Shown: piece after piece, positions 28,901 through 36,581 of the stretch
Layout of the letters: each line of letters opens with the position of its first letter
Position numbering within the stretch: position 1 is the stretch's first letter
DNA from: an uncultured Thiothrix sp.
GTDB lineage: Bacteria > Pseudomonadota > Gammaproteobacteria > Thiotrichales > Thiotrichaceae
Reading direction: 5' to 3'
Assembly (NCBI RefSeq): GCF_937873765.1
Contig: NZ_CALMZC010000015.1
Coordinates: forward strand, 1 to 64,000
DNA: 64,000 nucleotides
The notes under the pieces: model-generated
Told to the model about the DNA's origin: nothing
Database searches by the model: none
The model's input: the letters and a program-made list of their open reading frames with translations, nothing else
Made by a program: the position numbers and the translations under genes

Positions 28901-29993
28901 AAAGGAGCTGGAGTTAGCTACGGCTCAGCTTCAGAAGGAGAAACAGACTGTAAACAAGGCACGATTAGATCGTGTCCAAGCCGATCACCACCAAGACTTT
29001 CCTCGCGAGATTGCAATTCTCAATCCACTTCCATTGTCTTGCCACTCCAAGCCATTGGATGTGAAAGTACAGCTCGGCGGCATCCCACAATCGTTTCTTG
29101 GTCTTGCCAAAGATGAGTTTCAGCACGTGATGATTTATCTCAACGGCGAACTGGTACCGATCAAATCGCTCGTAATCAGCGCAGGTGGCGTTACTGGGAC
29201 GGTCAGCGACATTCATACACATGAAAATGATATCGACCTTGGCCATGTTCCTGGTTTTAACGCCGTGACGGGTGTATTCACAAACCGATTGACGAGTATC
29301 GTAACTAATACGGCCAACATCCTGCCGACGCATGTGACCAACACGCAAAAGCGTAGTCAAGGTGCTCGGCTCGCTTTTAACATTTCTGAGTTTCAGGAAC
29401 AGCCAACGGCTAAAGCCAGCGCAACATCGACTGCATTCCATGTCATCAACACGCAGGATAAACTAGGAAGGCGCATCGCTCAGACACAGGTTGTGAACGC
29501 TCTCCCTGGTCGGGAAAATTCTGCCTCCCGCATCAGCACGACACTGCGGCAACGTATCAGTGGTATCCTTATCCAGTTTCGCCTCGAACTTGATCAACTA
29601 GTCGAAGGAGTGAATGTTCTGACAGTTATCGTGCTGGAGAAAGGTGGAGACCGATTGCAGCAGAATGTCAGCTTTGTCGTGGTGCAATCACAAGCGCAAC
29701 AACTGTCTCCACCAAATCGTCTTAGGTTTTCAGGCGTAAAATTGAAGCCGCGTAGCGCTCAACGCCGAACCGGTGATCAGAATAAGCAGCCACGCGCACC
29801 AGTCAAACTCGGATGGCAACGGCACGACCCAAACGGAGTTCACAAAAAGCAAGCTGTCACGTTGCTGCCGGTAAAGCCAAAGCAACTCAAGATAAGACTG
29901 GAGAAAGCATTGGGCTACTTGCAGCATCAGGCCACGCTCAACTTCGTTCCAGACAAACCGAGTGGGTTAGAAGGAGTATCACATGATGCTTAG
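25995..29993 (+). CDS. Giant helical protein of unknown family (1332 residues)
   Basis: I do not recognise this protein. No signal peptide is seen. Residues 1 to about 225 are rich in Ala, Gly and Phe with alternating A-x-A patterns (AAAQARAGLNF, ADASAEL, VSASAKAHASV, AAGVGMGFAAGAEF), so long amphipathic segments are likely. Residues about 225-1010 are a succession of Leu-rich helices (QLEQLISSIIGLLLHWETQL, TLLAGILRDLEHEITQLNRQ). From about 1040 the chain turns beta-rich (DVKVQLGGIPQSFLG, HVMIYLNGELVPI), and the last 90 residues are basic and Pro/Gln/Arg-rich. Leucine codons here are CTG/CTT/CTC more often than TTA, unlike the neighbours. The 3' end overlaps the next gene by 11 bases. A membrane- or lipid-associated structural protein is possible but unproven. 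Confidence 0.75.
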   Translation: MPGIDFSQPIIGAGASAHTDFAAAQARAGLNFQGVARFKRGLKVELGVEIFADASAELSKFVRASIAGTAFARAQAGIQLQFPLNLFDELGFAARAEAIAEAAAGLRVDLGLSIGDFVALAARDQDMVGLQLDLLLMFLEEVSIGGVFEVNVSASAKAHASVTVTGCVIDKPGRPAGFFFTVDAGVGLAAGVGMGFAAGAEFKDFRRFFGRATDMAVDAVLSEVITILPTSAKSASETLQIFPPIAKMALRISYDVGRKIVENNPLGSKQEMNTLCNEAVKVILEECQRFLLGQMLDYALGTMHDLLTQKINNIGQNAWDNASQERSTLAGQLMRMPGEPFQITQENLDYWKNLITACGNLLSKVYGQNIDTQIVHSVSILYCASELLLEAVRSKINQASAYAMAIGIGTVAADTQPYKGNLATQPLPFIKAAVNSTLSRAPSQDLTYPDLLQFLVDDAVLNPLLVNNPQTRDFIRVFTSDFAKTENELIKLFLQNVGSFIPADGTQNQYDPHETLRLIVLSLDRFITDSFRHQALPDILANIDDPNLRLYLEEVMFEAVVYVKDVALQAILNWEGKTFDNNDFTEALAGVLMLLVGRTVVIIGDTFITAVQEHTNRSCKSVADKIRQGSPDTQVLNLPIDPDFISIVADCVEIAGEVLGPLPSATRSRVRQLLYQVFEPIPPGAEQSFLDSLADQLFIPNCNDLRELTDELMKISKERFALFTEQFFLVVAKYILAQLEQLISSIIGLLLHWETQLADTLTLLAGILRDLEHEITQLNRQMVSLFQTADHALHQFFDVLSGSKLRSSVKTALKGLFVDNALGILENNDVYKNLPSNGRRTVRQLVRSAVNELIDNPIVEPVLDAIRGLSDDLEELLPDCRELNPNDNLPEQVLLLVLEKIEDNIRSHFGRTKPHINVAIDFQVIHIPLGRIDVNLSPFLDVVRRTIQQLDFYHDALNSACFKLADAFAKELELATAQLQKEKQTVNKARLDRVQADHHQDFPREIAILNPLPLSCHSKPLDVKVQLGGIPQSFLGLAKDEFQHVMIYLNGELVPIKSLVISAGGVTGTVSDIHTHENDIDLGHVPGFNAVTGVFTNRLTSIVTNTANILPTHVTNTQKRSQGARLAFNISEFQEQPTAKASATSTAFHVINTQDKLGRRIAQTQVVNALPGRENSASRISTTLRQRISGILIQFRLELDQLVEGVNVLTVIVLEKGGDRLQQNVSFVVVQSQAQQLSPPNRLRFSGVKLKPRSAQRRTGDQNKQPRAPVKLGWQRHDPNGVHKKQAVTLLPVKPKQLKIRLEKALGYLQHQATLNFVPDKPSGLEGVSHDA

Positions 29994-31209
29994 TCTCCAA
30001 CCGTTAATCGAACTGCTGCTTGGTGATGTGGTTTCAATGATTCCGCCGCAGGACATTACGTTTACAGCTCGCAATCCACCTGCAGATTTCACGAAGCTGG
30101 ATATTAAAGGGCCTCCTTATCCTGACCGAAAGCCAGAGATGAGAAAAGGCTGTACGCTAGGGTGGAAAAAATCTTCGTCACTTGGAGGCGGCACTAAGCC
30201 AATGGATCTAGAAGATCTCGGAGAGCACTACTACGGTCTGCCTCTGGGACTGCTCATCTCAATAGATAAAATCGGGCATATCTATACAAAGTTTGGGGGA
30301 ATTGTAGATCTCGGACATGTGCGGGACCATGCTGACATCACACGGTATTTTGCCAGCGAAGTTATGAATAAATTTAAGAATGGAGGTGAAGTACCTTTTG
30401 GTGATGATACTGACCTCTTTCGAAGTGAGACCGGAAAGCGCATCATCGTAATCAAGAAGCAGGGAGTTGATCCAAGTCCGTTCCAAGCCGCAGTGATCGC
30501 TGCAGCGATCTCTTATGATATTGCTGTTTGGCACGAGATTGCCACTTACCAGACGTGGCAGGATTACTCATCATTTTCGCCTGAGGATAACTTTTCTAAC
30601 CTTCTGGGGGCTTACCTTGGTTTTTTTGCGTGCCTTACCCAAGACAAACCGTACAATGAGGCCATGTCAATTGCGCTATTTTGGATTCTTCGTAAACTTG
30701 GAGCTCAACCTAAATCCGTAACTATTGAAGCAGTCAAATTCCTAAAGAACAAGTGGTATCACTACAACACAGATACTAGTACGCGTCCTGATACCTACCT
30801 TGTCCTCGACAAGCGGCACATTGAAACAGGGTTGAACGAAAATCTATATACTGGCATCACCCCTAGTTTCATGGTAAGCCCGTGGTTACTGACTGATATT
30901 AAGCGAACTCCACTTCCGCTAGAATGCCAGCAGGCTCTAGTAGAAACACTAGAGCCACAGTCAAACTACAGAGTAAGTATCAAGTTGCCAACAAAGGATG
31001 AGAATGGCGTACCATTGCAGAACTACTATTCTTTTAAAGTTGAAAAAACAAATAACAAAGACAACTCCATTTTCGGCAGCTCCTCAATTGCTGGGCAGGT
31101 TAACTCCTCGACACTGGGTTTGATTGTGGAAGAAATCAGAAGTCGCCTTTCCAACAAGCATCGTCCTGATCACTTGTATTCTAACGCTAATTTCGATAAG
31201 CCTGAGTAG
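29983..31209 (+). CDS. DUF4056 family protein
   Basis: 408 residues. The blocks GGIVDLGHVRDHADITRYF (about 106-124) and SYDIAVWHEIATYQTW with SSFSPEDNFSNLLGAYLGFF (about 180-215) are the hallmark of DUF4056, a bacterial family of unknown function. The His-Glu pair in WHEIATY plus the Asp/His in the first block could form a metal site. Most relatives I recall look exported; this one has a hydrophobic N-terminus (LQPLIELLLGDVVSMI) but no clear signal cleavage site. AAGGAG stands before the ATG, which lies inside the end of the giant gene, so both are translated together. Confidence 0.7.
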   Translation: MMLSLQPLIELLLGDVVSMIPPQDITFTARNPPADFTKLDIKGPPYPDRKPEMRKGCTLGWKKSSSLGGGTKPMDLEDLGEHYYGLPLGLLISIDKIGHIYTKFGGIVDLGHVRDHADITRYFASEVMNKFKNGGEVPFGDDTDLFRSETGKRIIVIKKQGVDPSPFQAAVIAAAISYDIAVWHEIATYQTWQDYSSFSPEDNFSNLLGAYLGFFACLTQDKPYNEAMSIALFWILRKLGAQPKSVTIEAVKFLKNKWYHYNTDTSTRPDTYLVLDKRHIETGLNENLYTGITPSFMVSPWLLTDIKRTPLPLECQQALVETLEPQSNYRVSIKLPTKDENGVPLQNYYSFKVEKTNNKDNSIFGSSSIAGQVNSSTLGLIVEEIRSRLSNKHRPDHLYSNANFDKPE

Positions 31210-31221
31210 TCAGTTTCTCAT

Positions 31222-31425
31222 ATGAAAGGTACGACGATACATTTCTTTGGTAGCCTCAAAAATGAATGGCTGTTGAAGGTGTATCACCTGACCCACCAAT
31301 ACATGAAACAAGATGTGGAGCACTACATTCGCTATTACAATCAGGAGCGGCTGCATTCCGCTAATAGCGATTTATCGTCCGTTGAATTTGAGCAGTCTCA
31401 AATCAAAGTGTCTGGTTTTGCTTGA
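31222..31425 (+). pseudogene. IS3-family transposase, C-terminal fragment
   Basis: The frame ends with the last part of an IS3-type integrase core: FFGSLKNEWLLKVYH, then YIRYYNQERLHSANSDLSSVEFE. The catalytic Glu region is present but the N-terminal two thirds of the transposase, with its two Asp residues, are missing. It starts 12 bases after the stop of the DUF4056 gene. Confidence 0.8.
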
Positions 31426-31426
31426 C

Positions 31427-31700
31427 CAGTACAACCTACTTTGCGAAATAACTGATCAATCAGTTTCAGGGGTATCACGTAGCGGGTTTTATGCATGGTT
31501 AAGACGCAAACCATGCAGTGGAAAAAGTAGTTAGGTCAAAAGATTAATCAGCAGTTTGAACAGCATAAGCAAGGTTATGACGTAAGCGCATTCAACGTAA
31601 ATTACAACACCAGAACCAGCCGTATGACATCAAAACCATCGCTGCCAGCTTGCGCTGTCATAGATTAGAGGTTAAAGCGATACGTACGCATATGCAACGC
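31427..31700 (+). pseudogene. IS3-family orfB, N-terminal fragment with frameshifts
   Basis: Translating across frames gives VSGVSRSGFYAWLRRKP, then QQFEQHKQGYDV, then QRKLQHQNQPYDIKTIAASL, the usual order of the N-terminal part of IS3 orfB. A stop at 31532 and at least two shifts break it. It lies downstream of a C-terminal fragment, the reverse of the normal order, so the two belong to tandem or rearranged copies. Confidence 0.7.
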
Positions 31701-31838
31701 CACGACCCACATCTTTGCGCGGTTGAAACGCTTTCGGATACTCGCCTCACGGTGTCGAAACCGGCGTTAACAGCTAAACTTGCGCTTTAACTTATGCTGG
31801 TATTTACAACTTCGAACTGCTAAAAATGATTTATGAAA
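31701..31838 (+). pseudogene. IS5-family transposase, C-terminal fragment (copy 1)
   Basis: Reads HIFARLKRFRILASRCRNRR, stop, QLNLRFNL, then after a one-base shift AGIYNFELLK. This is the C-terminal end of an IS5-type transposase. Bases 31722-31838 match 54606-54727 at roughly three quarters identity. The fragment runs into the last codons of the minus-strand gene at 31831. Confidence 0.7.
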
Positions 31839-32406
31839 GAGCTTTACTGAGTAAGCCTAAACGCATTAGAACTCGCTTATAAGGTTCAAGTATCTCGGTC
31901 ATGAGAGTGCGTTGGATATAGTCTAAAGCCCATTGTTGGTCGCGTGGCCCTAAACTTGCGGCAATATATTGTCCAAAGCTTAAGCCCATTGAAAAACCCG
32001 GCAGTTGTTCTGCTTGATCCCAGCTAGTTTCAGCATAATCAGCTAAACGCGTATTAAGTTTATTAATGAAAGGATTCCGATAATCGCCCTGACCTGCAAA
32101 ATCCCGGGTATTGTCTTGAATATGGTCGGCAAGTTTTAACGCAAAATGACTGAGTAGTTTCTGACGATCAGCTTCTTCGAGTTCAGCGTAGGCGATGCGA
32201 TCCAACACATGCACTAGAAATGCCATCACCTCTTCCATAATTGCCATGCGTTGCAATTGGGTGTCGGTTTGGAAGTTTTGATTTTCAATCTCAAGTAAAG
32301 CCTGCATGCCAATTTTCCAAGCATTAAAAGCAAGAACACTGACAGTATCGGCTAAAGAGACTTCACGAGTTTGATGGTTCCACTTGGTTTTTAAGCGAAT
32401 ACGCAT
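31831..32406 (-). CDS. Conserved hypothetical helical protein
   Basis: 191 residues, all-helical by composition, soluble, with no signal peptide. No family recognised. Segments such as VMAFLVHVLDRIAYAELEEAD and FSMGLSFGQYIAASLGPRDQQ look conserved. Its 3' end is duplicated as a fragment at 25674-25780, on the other side of the accessory island. Its last codons abut the IS5 remnant, so the present C-terminus (LLSKALS) may be slightly altered from the ancestral one (the fragment has FISNPA). Confidence 0.65.
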   Translation of the reverse strand: MRIRLKTKWNHQTREVSLADTVSVLAFNAWKIGMQALLEIENQNFQTDTQLQRMAIMEEVMAFLVHVLDRIAYAELEEADRQKLLSHFALKLADHIQDNTRDFAGQGDYRNPFINKLNTRLADYAETSWDQAEQLPGFSMGLSFGQYIAASLGPRDQQWALDYIQRTLMTEILEPYKRVLMRLGLLSKALS

Positions 32407-32433
32407 GACTTTGCACTCTGCTAGGCTAGAGAA

Positions 32434-32464
32434 AGCGCCTCTTTAGCTAAGGCTTAGAGGCGCT
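32434..32464 (-). terminator. Terminator of the lipoprotein gene at 32477
   Basis: AGCGCCTCT (32434-32442) pairs perfectly with AGAGGCGCT (32456-32464). Read on the minus strand it is followed by TTCTC. It lies 13 bases beyond the stop of the downstream-facing gene. Confidence 0.6.
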
Positions 32465-32476
32465 GCTGAAGCTAGC

Positions 32477-33103
32477 TTACTGCACGATGCGCTTGGCCGT
32501 CGATTGACCTAAAGGAGGTAAAGGTGAGAAGGGCCCTGCATGGTATTTCCATTTATAGGCCGGATCTTCAATATGGTGTAACCAATAAAGCTTGCCGGAA
32601 TTGCGCCATGGATCAAGGATAATCCCAGTATCAAAAGGCTGGCCTTTGGCTGTAACGATCAAGGTGCTATGTTCACGCCAAGGGTCGCCGCGATTAGATA
32701 CGCCCCAATAAATATCCATCGTTTTCATGTTTTTACGCCGTGCCATTGTAATCATGGCATCCGCCCAATCCACACATAAACCTTTAGGGCGTAGTTTCGC
32801 ATTACGCAAAGTATTATGGTACATAGGTGGCCAAGTCAGCCCCCATTCATTGGCTAATTTCATCGGGTACACATAAGAATCATAGGCTAAATCCATCGCC
32901 TCATCGCGGCTAATGTAGGGGCCTAAGGACAGCAAAGCACCTGCTAATTCGCGAATATTCCGATCCATTTTCGGATCCATTTCTGCTAGCTGTGCGCGCC
33001 CACTGGAAGTAACAACCACATTATCAAAATGGACAGCGCAGCCAGAGAGCAGCATTGACAGCGACGCTATGCCAATCGTTATTATTCTTTTCGGAGTAAG
33101 CAT
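32477..33103 (-). CDS. Lipoprotein with a possible Cys-His-Asp catalytic triad
   Basis: 208 residues. The lipobox LSGC places the mature Cys at residue 22. The body contains GLCVDWADAM, EHSTLIVTAKG and ILDPWRNSGKLYW in that order, which is the Cys / His / Asp order and spacing of transglutaminase-like or papain-like folds. Assignment as an enzyme is inference; I do not know the family by name. It follows ubiG by three bases on the minus strand and may be co-transcribed with it. Confidence 0.65.
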   Translation of the reverse strand: MLTPKRIITIGIASLSMLLSGCAVHFDNVVVTSSGRAQLAEMDPKMDRNIRELAGALLSLGPYISRDEAMDLAYDSYVYPMKLANEWGLTWPPMYHNTLRNAKLRPKGLCVDWADAMITMARRKNMKTMDIYWGVSNRGDPWREHSTLIVTAKGQPFDTGIILDPWRNSGKLYWLHHIEDPAYKWKYHAGPFSPLPPLGQSTAKRIVQ

Positions 33104-33106
33104 GAA

Positions 33107-33814
33107 CTACTCTTCCTTTTTAAAGTGCATGAGATAATTAACAGCAATATCTTTGCCAAGCCGATAGCTTTGGAAAATAGGGTTATAAGTCATTCCCTTT
33201 ATATCTTGTAAGCTTAGATGAACTTGACGCGCCGCGAACTCCAATTCAGAGGGGCGGATAAATTTAGCGTATTCGTGGGTACCTTTCGGCAACATATTGA
33301 GTACATATTCCGCACCCACGACGGCGAGCATAAAAGCTTTAGGATTGCGATTAATCGTGGAGAAGAATACATGACCACCCGGTTTAACCAAACGCGCACA
33401 GGCTTGAATCACTGATTCAGGGGCAGGAACATGCTCTAGCATTTCCATACAGGTGACGATATCGTACTGACCTGCTTCTTGTTCTGCTAAAGCCTCAATC
33501 GCAATTTGTTGATAATCTACTTCGACTTGTGAATCTAAGGCATGCAGGCTGGCCACCGATAAAGGGCCTGCACCTAAATCAATGCCTTTGACTCTAGCAC
33601 CGCGCCGCGCCATGCTTTCAGCCAAAATACCGCCACCACACCCAACATCTAATACACGCTTATTTTTTAAAGTAGCACGATCGTCTACATAATTAATACG
33701 TAAGGGATTGATGGCATGTAAAGGCTTAAATTCGCTTTCAGGATCCCACCAGCGATGCGCAATGCTTTCAAATTTACGAATTTCGTTGGGATCTACATTC
33801 AGCTCAGCGTTCAT
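33107..33814 (-). CDS. ubiG: Ubiquinone biosynthesis O-methyltransferase
   Basis: About 235 residues. UbiG carries out both O-methylations in ubiquinone synthesis. The class I SAM-binding loop [19 protein letters not shown] and the later [14 protein letters not shown] and [18 protein letters not shown] are UbiG hallmarks. The start at 33814 gives an ATGA overlap with the deaminase gene, and [19 protein letters not shown] matches family N-termini; the ten extra upstream codons lie inside that gene. Confidence 0.93.
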   Translation of the reverse strand: MNAELNVDPNEIRKFESIAHRWWDPESEFKPLHAINPLRINYVDDRATLKNKRVLDVGCGGGILAESMARRGARVKGIDLGAGPLSVASLHALDSQVEVDYQQIAIEALAEQEAGQYDIVTCMEMLEHVPAPESVIQACARLVKPGGHVFFSTINRNPKAFMLAVVGAEYVLNMLPKGTHEYAKFIRPSELEFAARQVHLSLQDIKGMTYNPIFQSYRLGKDIAVNYLMHFKKEE

Positions 33815-35148
33815 CCCGCAGTTTCTCCAATTAAACTTTGCCAATGTTGAGCAGAGTTAATGAGCTCTACTTCATTTAGGGTGCTGAGTTTACGCTCTTC
33901 TAATAAGATTTTACCAGCGACCCATACATGGGTGACTTGATCGCGAGTCGTGCAGTACACTAAATGCGAGATAGGATCATACATGGGCTTAGACTCTAAG
34001 CCACCTAAATTAATTGTAATCAAATCAGCACTTTTACCAATTTCAATCGAACCAATTTCTTGCGCTAGCCCTAAAGCTTTTGCACCATTCAGGGTCGCCA
34101 TACGCAGTACTTGATGCGCTGAAATTACACTTGCATCTTGAGCCACAGCCTTAGCTAAGAGGGCAGCCGTGCGCATTTCACCCAACATATCCAAATCATT
34201 ATTGCTGGCATTGCCATCAGTGCCTAAGGCAATATTCACACCAGCAGCGAATAACTTAGCCACGGGACAAAAGCCGCTGGCTAGCTTTAAATTCGATTCA
34301 GGGCAATGTATGACATGCACACCTTTATACGCTAGCAGCTCAATTTCAGATGCTTGGAGTTGGGTCATATGTACCGCTAAAAAATGCTGATCTAATAAAC
34401 CTAAACGCTCAAGACGAGCCAGCGGGCGTTCTTGAGTAGATTGCACCGCTTGCCGCACTTCGTCTGCTGTTTCATGTACATGTATGTGAATAGGGATATT
34501 GAGGTACTCGGCTAATTTATGCATCTGTTGTAAGGGTTGATCGGAAACGGTATAGGGCGCATGTGGCGCAAAACAGCATTGAATGAGGGGATTGTCCTTG
34601 ATGCTGTCATACAAGCTTAAGCCTTTCTGTAAATAGTCAGCAGCGTCCTGCGCGTATGCAGTAGGAAAGTCAATTAAAATCATTCCAAGGGAAGCACGTA
34701 TCCCCGTGTCTTGAACCGCTTTTACCGTTTCTTCTGCAAAGAAATACATATCATTAAAACAAGTCGTACCTGAGCGGATCATCTCGGCAATCGCAAGTTT
34801 CGAGCCATCGTAGACAAATTGGCGATCAGCCCATTGCCGCTCAGCAGGCCAGATATACTCTTGTAGCCATTCCATTAAAGGTAAATCATCGGCCAATCCG
34901 CGTAATAAACTCATCGCAGCGTGGGTATGTGCATTCACAAAGCCCGGTAGTAAAGCTTGTTGTGGAAGCTCGACCGTTTGGGCGGCTTGATAAGTTTGCT
35001 CAGCTTCAGCATTGGGCAAAATATTGAGTATCCGGCCTGCATGCACGGCGACAGCATGCTCTGTGAAAATCTGATCTGCCTCATTGACCGTGATTATCCA
35101 ACCGGGTTTAATTAATAAATCGATCTGCATAGGGCTGTTGTCGCTCAA
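33811..35148 (-). CDS. mtaD: 5-methylthioadenosine/S-adenosylhomocysteine deaminase (TRZ/ATZ family)
   Basis: 445 residues, amidohydrolase fold. Metal ligands are seen in [24 protein letters not shown], the His of VHMTQLQ and [20 protein letters not shown]. Divergently placed next to mtnA and upstream of ubiG, the same neighbourhood as in Pseudomonas, where the enzyme deaminates methylthioadenosine in methionine salvage. The 48-base gap to mtnA must hold both promoters. Confidence 0.88.
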   Translation of the reverse strand: MSDNSPMQIDLLIKPGWIITVNEADQIFTEHAVAVHAGRILNILPNAEAEQTYQAAQTVELPQQALLPGFVNAHTHAAMSLLRGLADDLPLMEWLQEYIWPAERQWADRQFVYDGSKLAIAEMIRSGTTCFNDMYFFAEETVKAVQDTGIRASLGMILIDFPTAYAQDAADYLQKGLSLYDSIKDNPLIQCCFAPHAPYTVSDQPLQQMHKLAEYLNIPIHIHVHETADEVRQAVQSTQERPLARLERLGLLDQHFLAVHMTQLQASEIELLAYKGVHVIHCPESNLKLASGFCPVAKLFAAGVNIALGTDGNASNNDLDMLGEMRTAALLAKAVAQDASVISAHQVLRMATLNGAKALGLAQEIGSIEIGKSADLITINLGGLESKPMYDPISHLVYCTTRDQVTHVWVAGKILLEERKLSTLNEVELINSAQHWQSLIGETAG

Positions 35149-35196
35149 ATAATCTTGTAAAATTGCACTCTATCCCCCTTAGTTTCGAGTGCCATC

Positions 35197-36240
35197 ATGC
35201 CACCAAACGATACAATTCGCGCTGTCGAATGGAAAGATAATCATCTAATATTGCTCGACCAACGCAAATTGCCTCATGCAGAACAATACTTGCAAATTTA
35301 TAATGCCGAAGATACTGCCGAAGCTATCCGCAATATGGTCGTGCGTGGTGCGCCTGCCATTGGCATTACGGCAGCTTATGGTTTATTGATGGCAGCCCGC
35401 AAAGCGTTCAAACAATATCCGCGTGATTGGCGCTCACGCTTACAGCCGGAAATCGATGTTTTAGCGGCAGCCCGCCCGACCGCTATTAACTTGCGCTGGG
35501 CCTTGCAACGTATGATTGCAGCGCTTGATGCACAAGACCCTGAACCGATTAATACTTTAATAGCCTTAGCACAACTTATTCATCAAGAGGATATCGATGC
35601 TAATCACCGCATGGGTTTCTTAGGGAGTGAGCTAATTAAGCCTACGCATGGCGTCTTAACCCATTGCAATACTGGTTCATTGGCAACGGGTGGCTATGGT
35701 ACGGCTTTGGGGGTGATCCGTACGGCGTATAGTGAGGGCAAAATCGAGCAAGTGTATGCGGATGAAACCCGTCCTTGGTGGCAGGGTTCACGTTTAACCG
35801 CGTGGGAGTTAATGCGGGATAAAATTCCTACTCAATTGATTTGTGAAGGGGCTGCTGCGCACTTAATGAAGCTTGGGAAAATTTCTTGGGTAATTGTAGG
35901 TGCGGATCGGATTGCGGCGAATGGTGATGTGGCGAACAAAATCGGTACTTATAGTTTAGCCGTCTTGGCACGTTTTCATGGCGTGCGCTTTATGGTGGTC
36001 GCACCCACTAGCACTATTGATATGGATACCTTAACGGGTGAGCAAATTCCGATTGAGGAGCGTTCACCGGATGAAATCTTAAATGTGAATCAACAGCGGA
36101 TTGCAGCTCCACAAGTGAGTGCTTGGAATCCAGCCTTTGATGTGACACCCAATAAATTGGTAGATATTCTGGTGACTGAAAAAGGCATCGTGGTGCGTCC
36201 CGATCATGAAAAGCTGAACAGCTTGTTGCAACGTTCCTAA
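35197..36240 (+). CDS. mtnA: S-methyl-5-thioribose-1-phosphate isomerase
   Basis: 347 residues, eIF2B-alpha-like fold. The catalytic Cys is in LTHCNTGSLATGGYG and the Asp in VGADRIAANGDVANKIGT. It isomerises methylthioribose-1-phosphate to the ribulose form in methionine salvage. Its stop overlaps the Rieske gene start as TAATG. No mtnB, mtnC or mtnD is found in the window. Confidence 0.93.
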   Translation: MPPNDTIRAVEWKDNHLILLDQRKLPHAEQYLQIYNAEDTAEAIRNMVVRGAPAIGITAAYGLLMAARKAFKQYPRDWRSRLQPEIDVLAAARPTAINLRWALQRMIAALDAQDPEPINTLIALAQLIHQEDIDANHRMGFLGSELIKPTHGVLTHCNTGSLATGGYGTALGVIRTAYSEGKIEQVYADETRPWWQGSRLTAWELMRDKIPTQLICEGAAAHLMKLGKISWVIVGADRIAANGDVANKIGTYSLAVLARFHGVRFMVVAPTSTIDMDTLTGEQIPIEERSPDEILNVNQQRIAAPQVSAWNPAFDVTPNKLVDILVTEKGIVVRPDHEKLNSLLQRS

Positions 36241-36581
36241 TGTGGTATTCGATTTGTAGTTATGCCAGTTTGCAGGTGCGCGCTGAATATGGTTTTACTT
36301 TAGAAAAAGGGTGGGAGACTAAACAAGGTTTTGTAGTACTACATGCTGGGCAGATCTATGCTTATGCCAATACTTGCCCGCATCAGCATGTCTCCTTAAA
36401 TTGGAGTCCACATACTTTTTTTGAGCCAAACCATGAGTTTATCCAATGCAGTATGCATGGAGCTTGGTTTGAGCCAAGTACAGGCTTATGTATCCGTGGG
36501 CCTTGTGTGCGCCAGTTTTTAGAGTCTTTCCCTGTACGTATCGAAGATGATAACGTACAGGTATGGTTAGAGTTTAATTAA
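36240..36581 (+). CDS. Small Rieske [2Fe-2S] protein
   Basis: 113 residues with the Rieske ligands Cys46-x-His48 (NTCPHQH) and Cys70-x2-His73 (IQCSMHGAWF). The insert between them is a little long and Pro/Asn-rich. No signal peptide or membrane helix, so it is a soluble ferredoxin-like electron carrier or a subunit of an oxygenase. Overlap TAATG with mtnA implies co-translation; the last four bases overlap the convergent gene. Confidence 0.8.
   Translation: MWYSICSYASLQVRAEYGFTLEKGWETKQGFVVLHAGQIYAYANTCPHQHVSLNWSPHTFFEPNHEFIQCSMHGAWFEPSTGLCIRGPCVRQFLESFPVRIEDDNVQVWLEFN

Noticed and set aside
28965..29441. 158-codon antisense frame inside the 1332-residue gene
   Set aside because: The plus-strand frame is open for 4 kb with a good partner overlap; the antisense frame is Cys/Arg-rich and lacks a start signal.
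25691..31935. Direct repeats as phage or integron attachment sites
   Set aside because: The repeat is the coding end of a protein gene with diverged codons, not an exact short core, and no integrase accompanies the island; xerD at 37.9 kb is the housekeeping recombinase.
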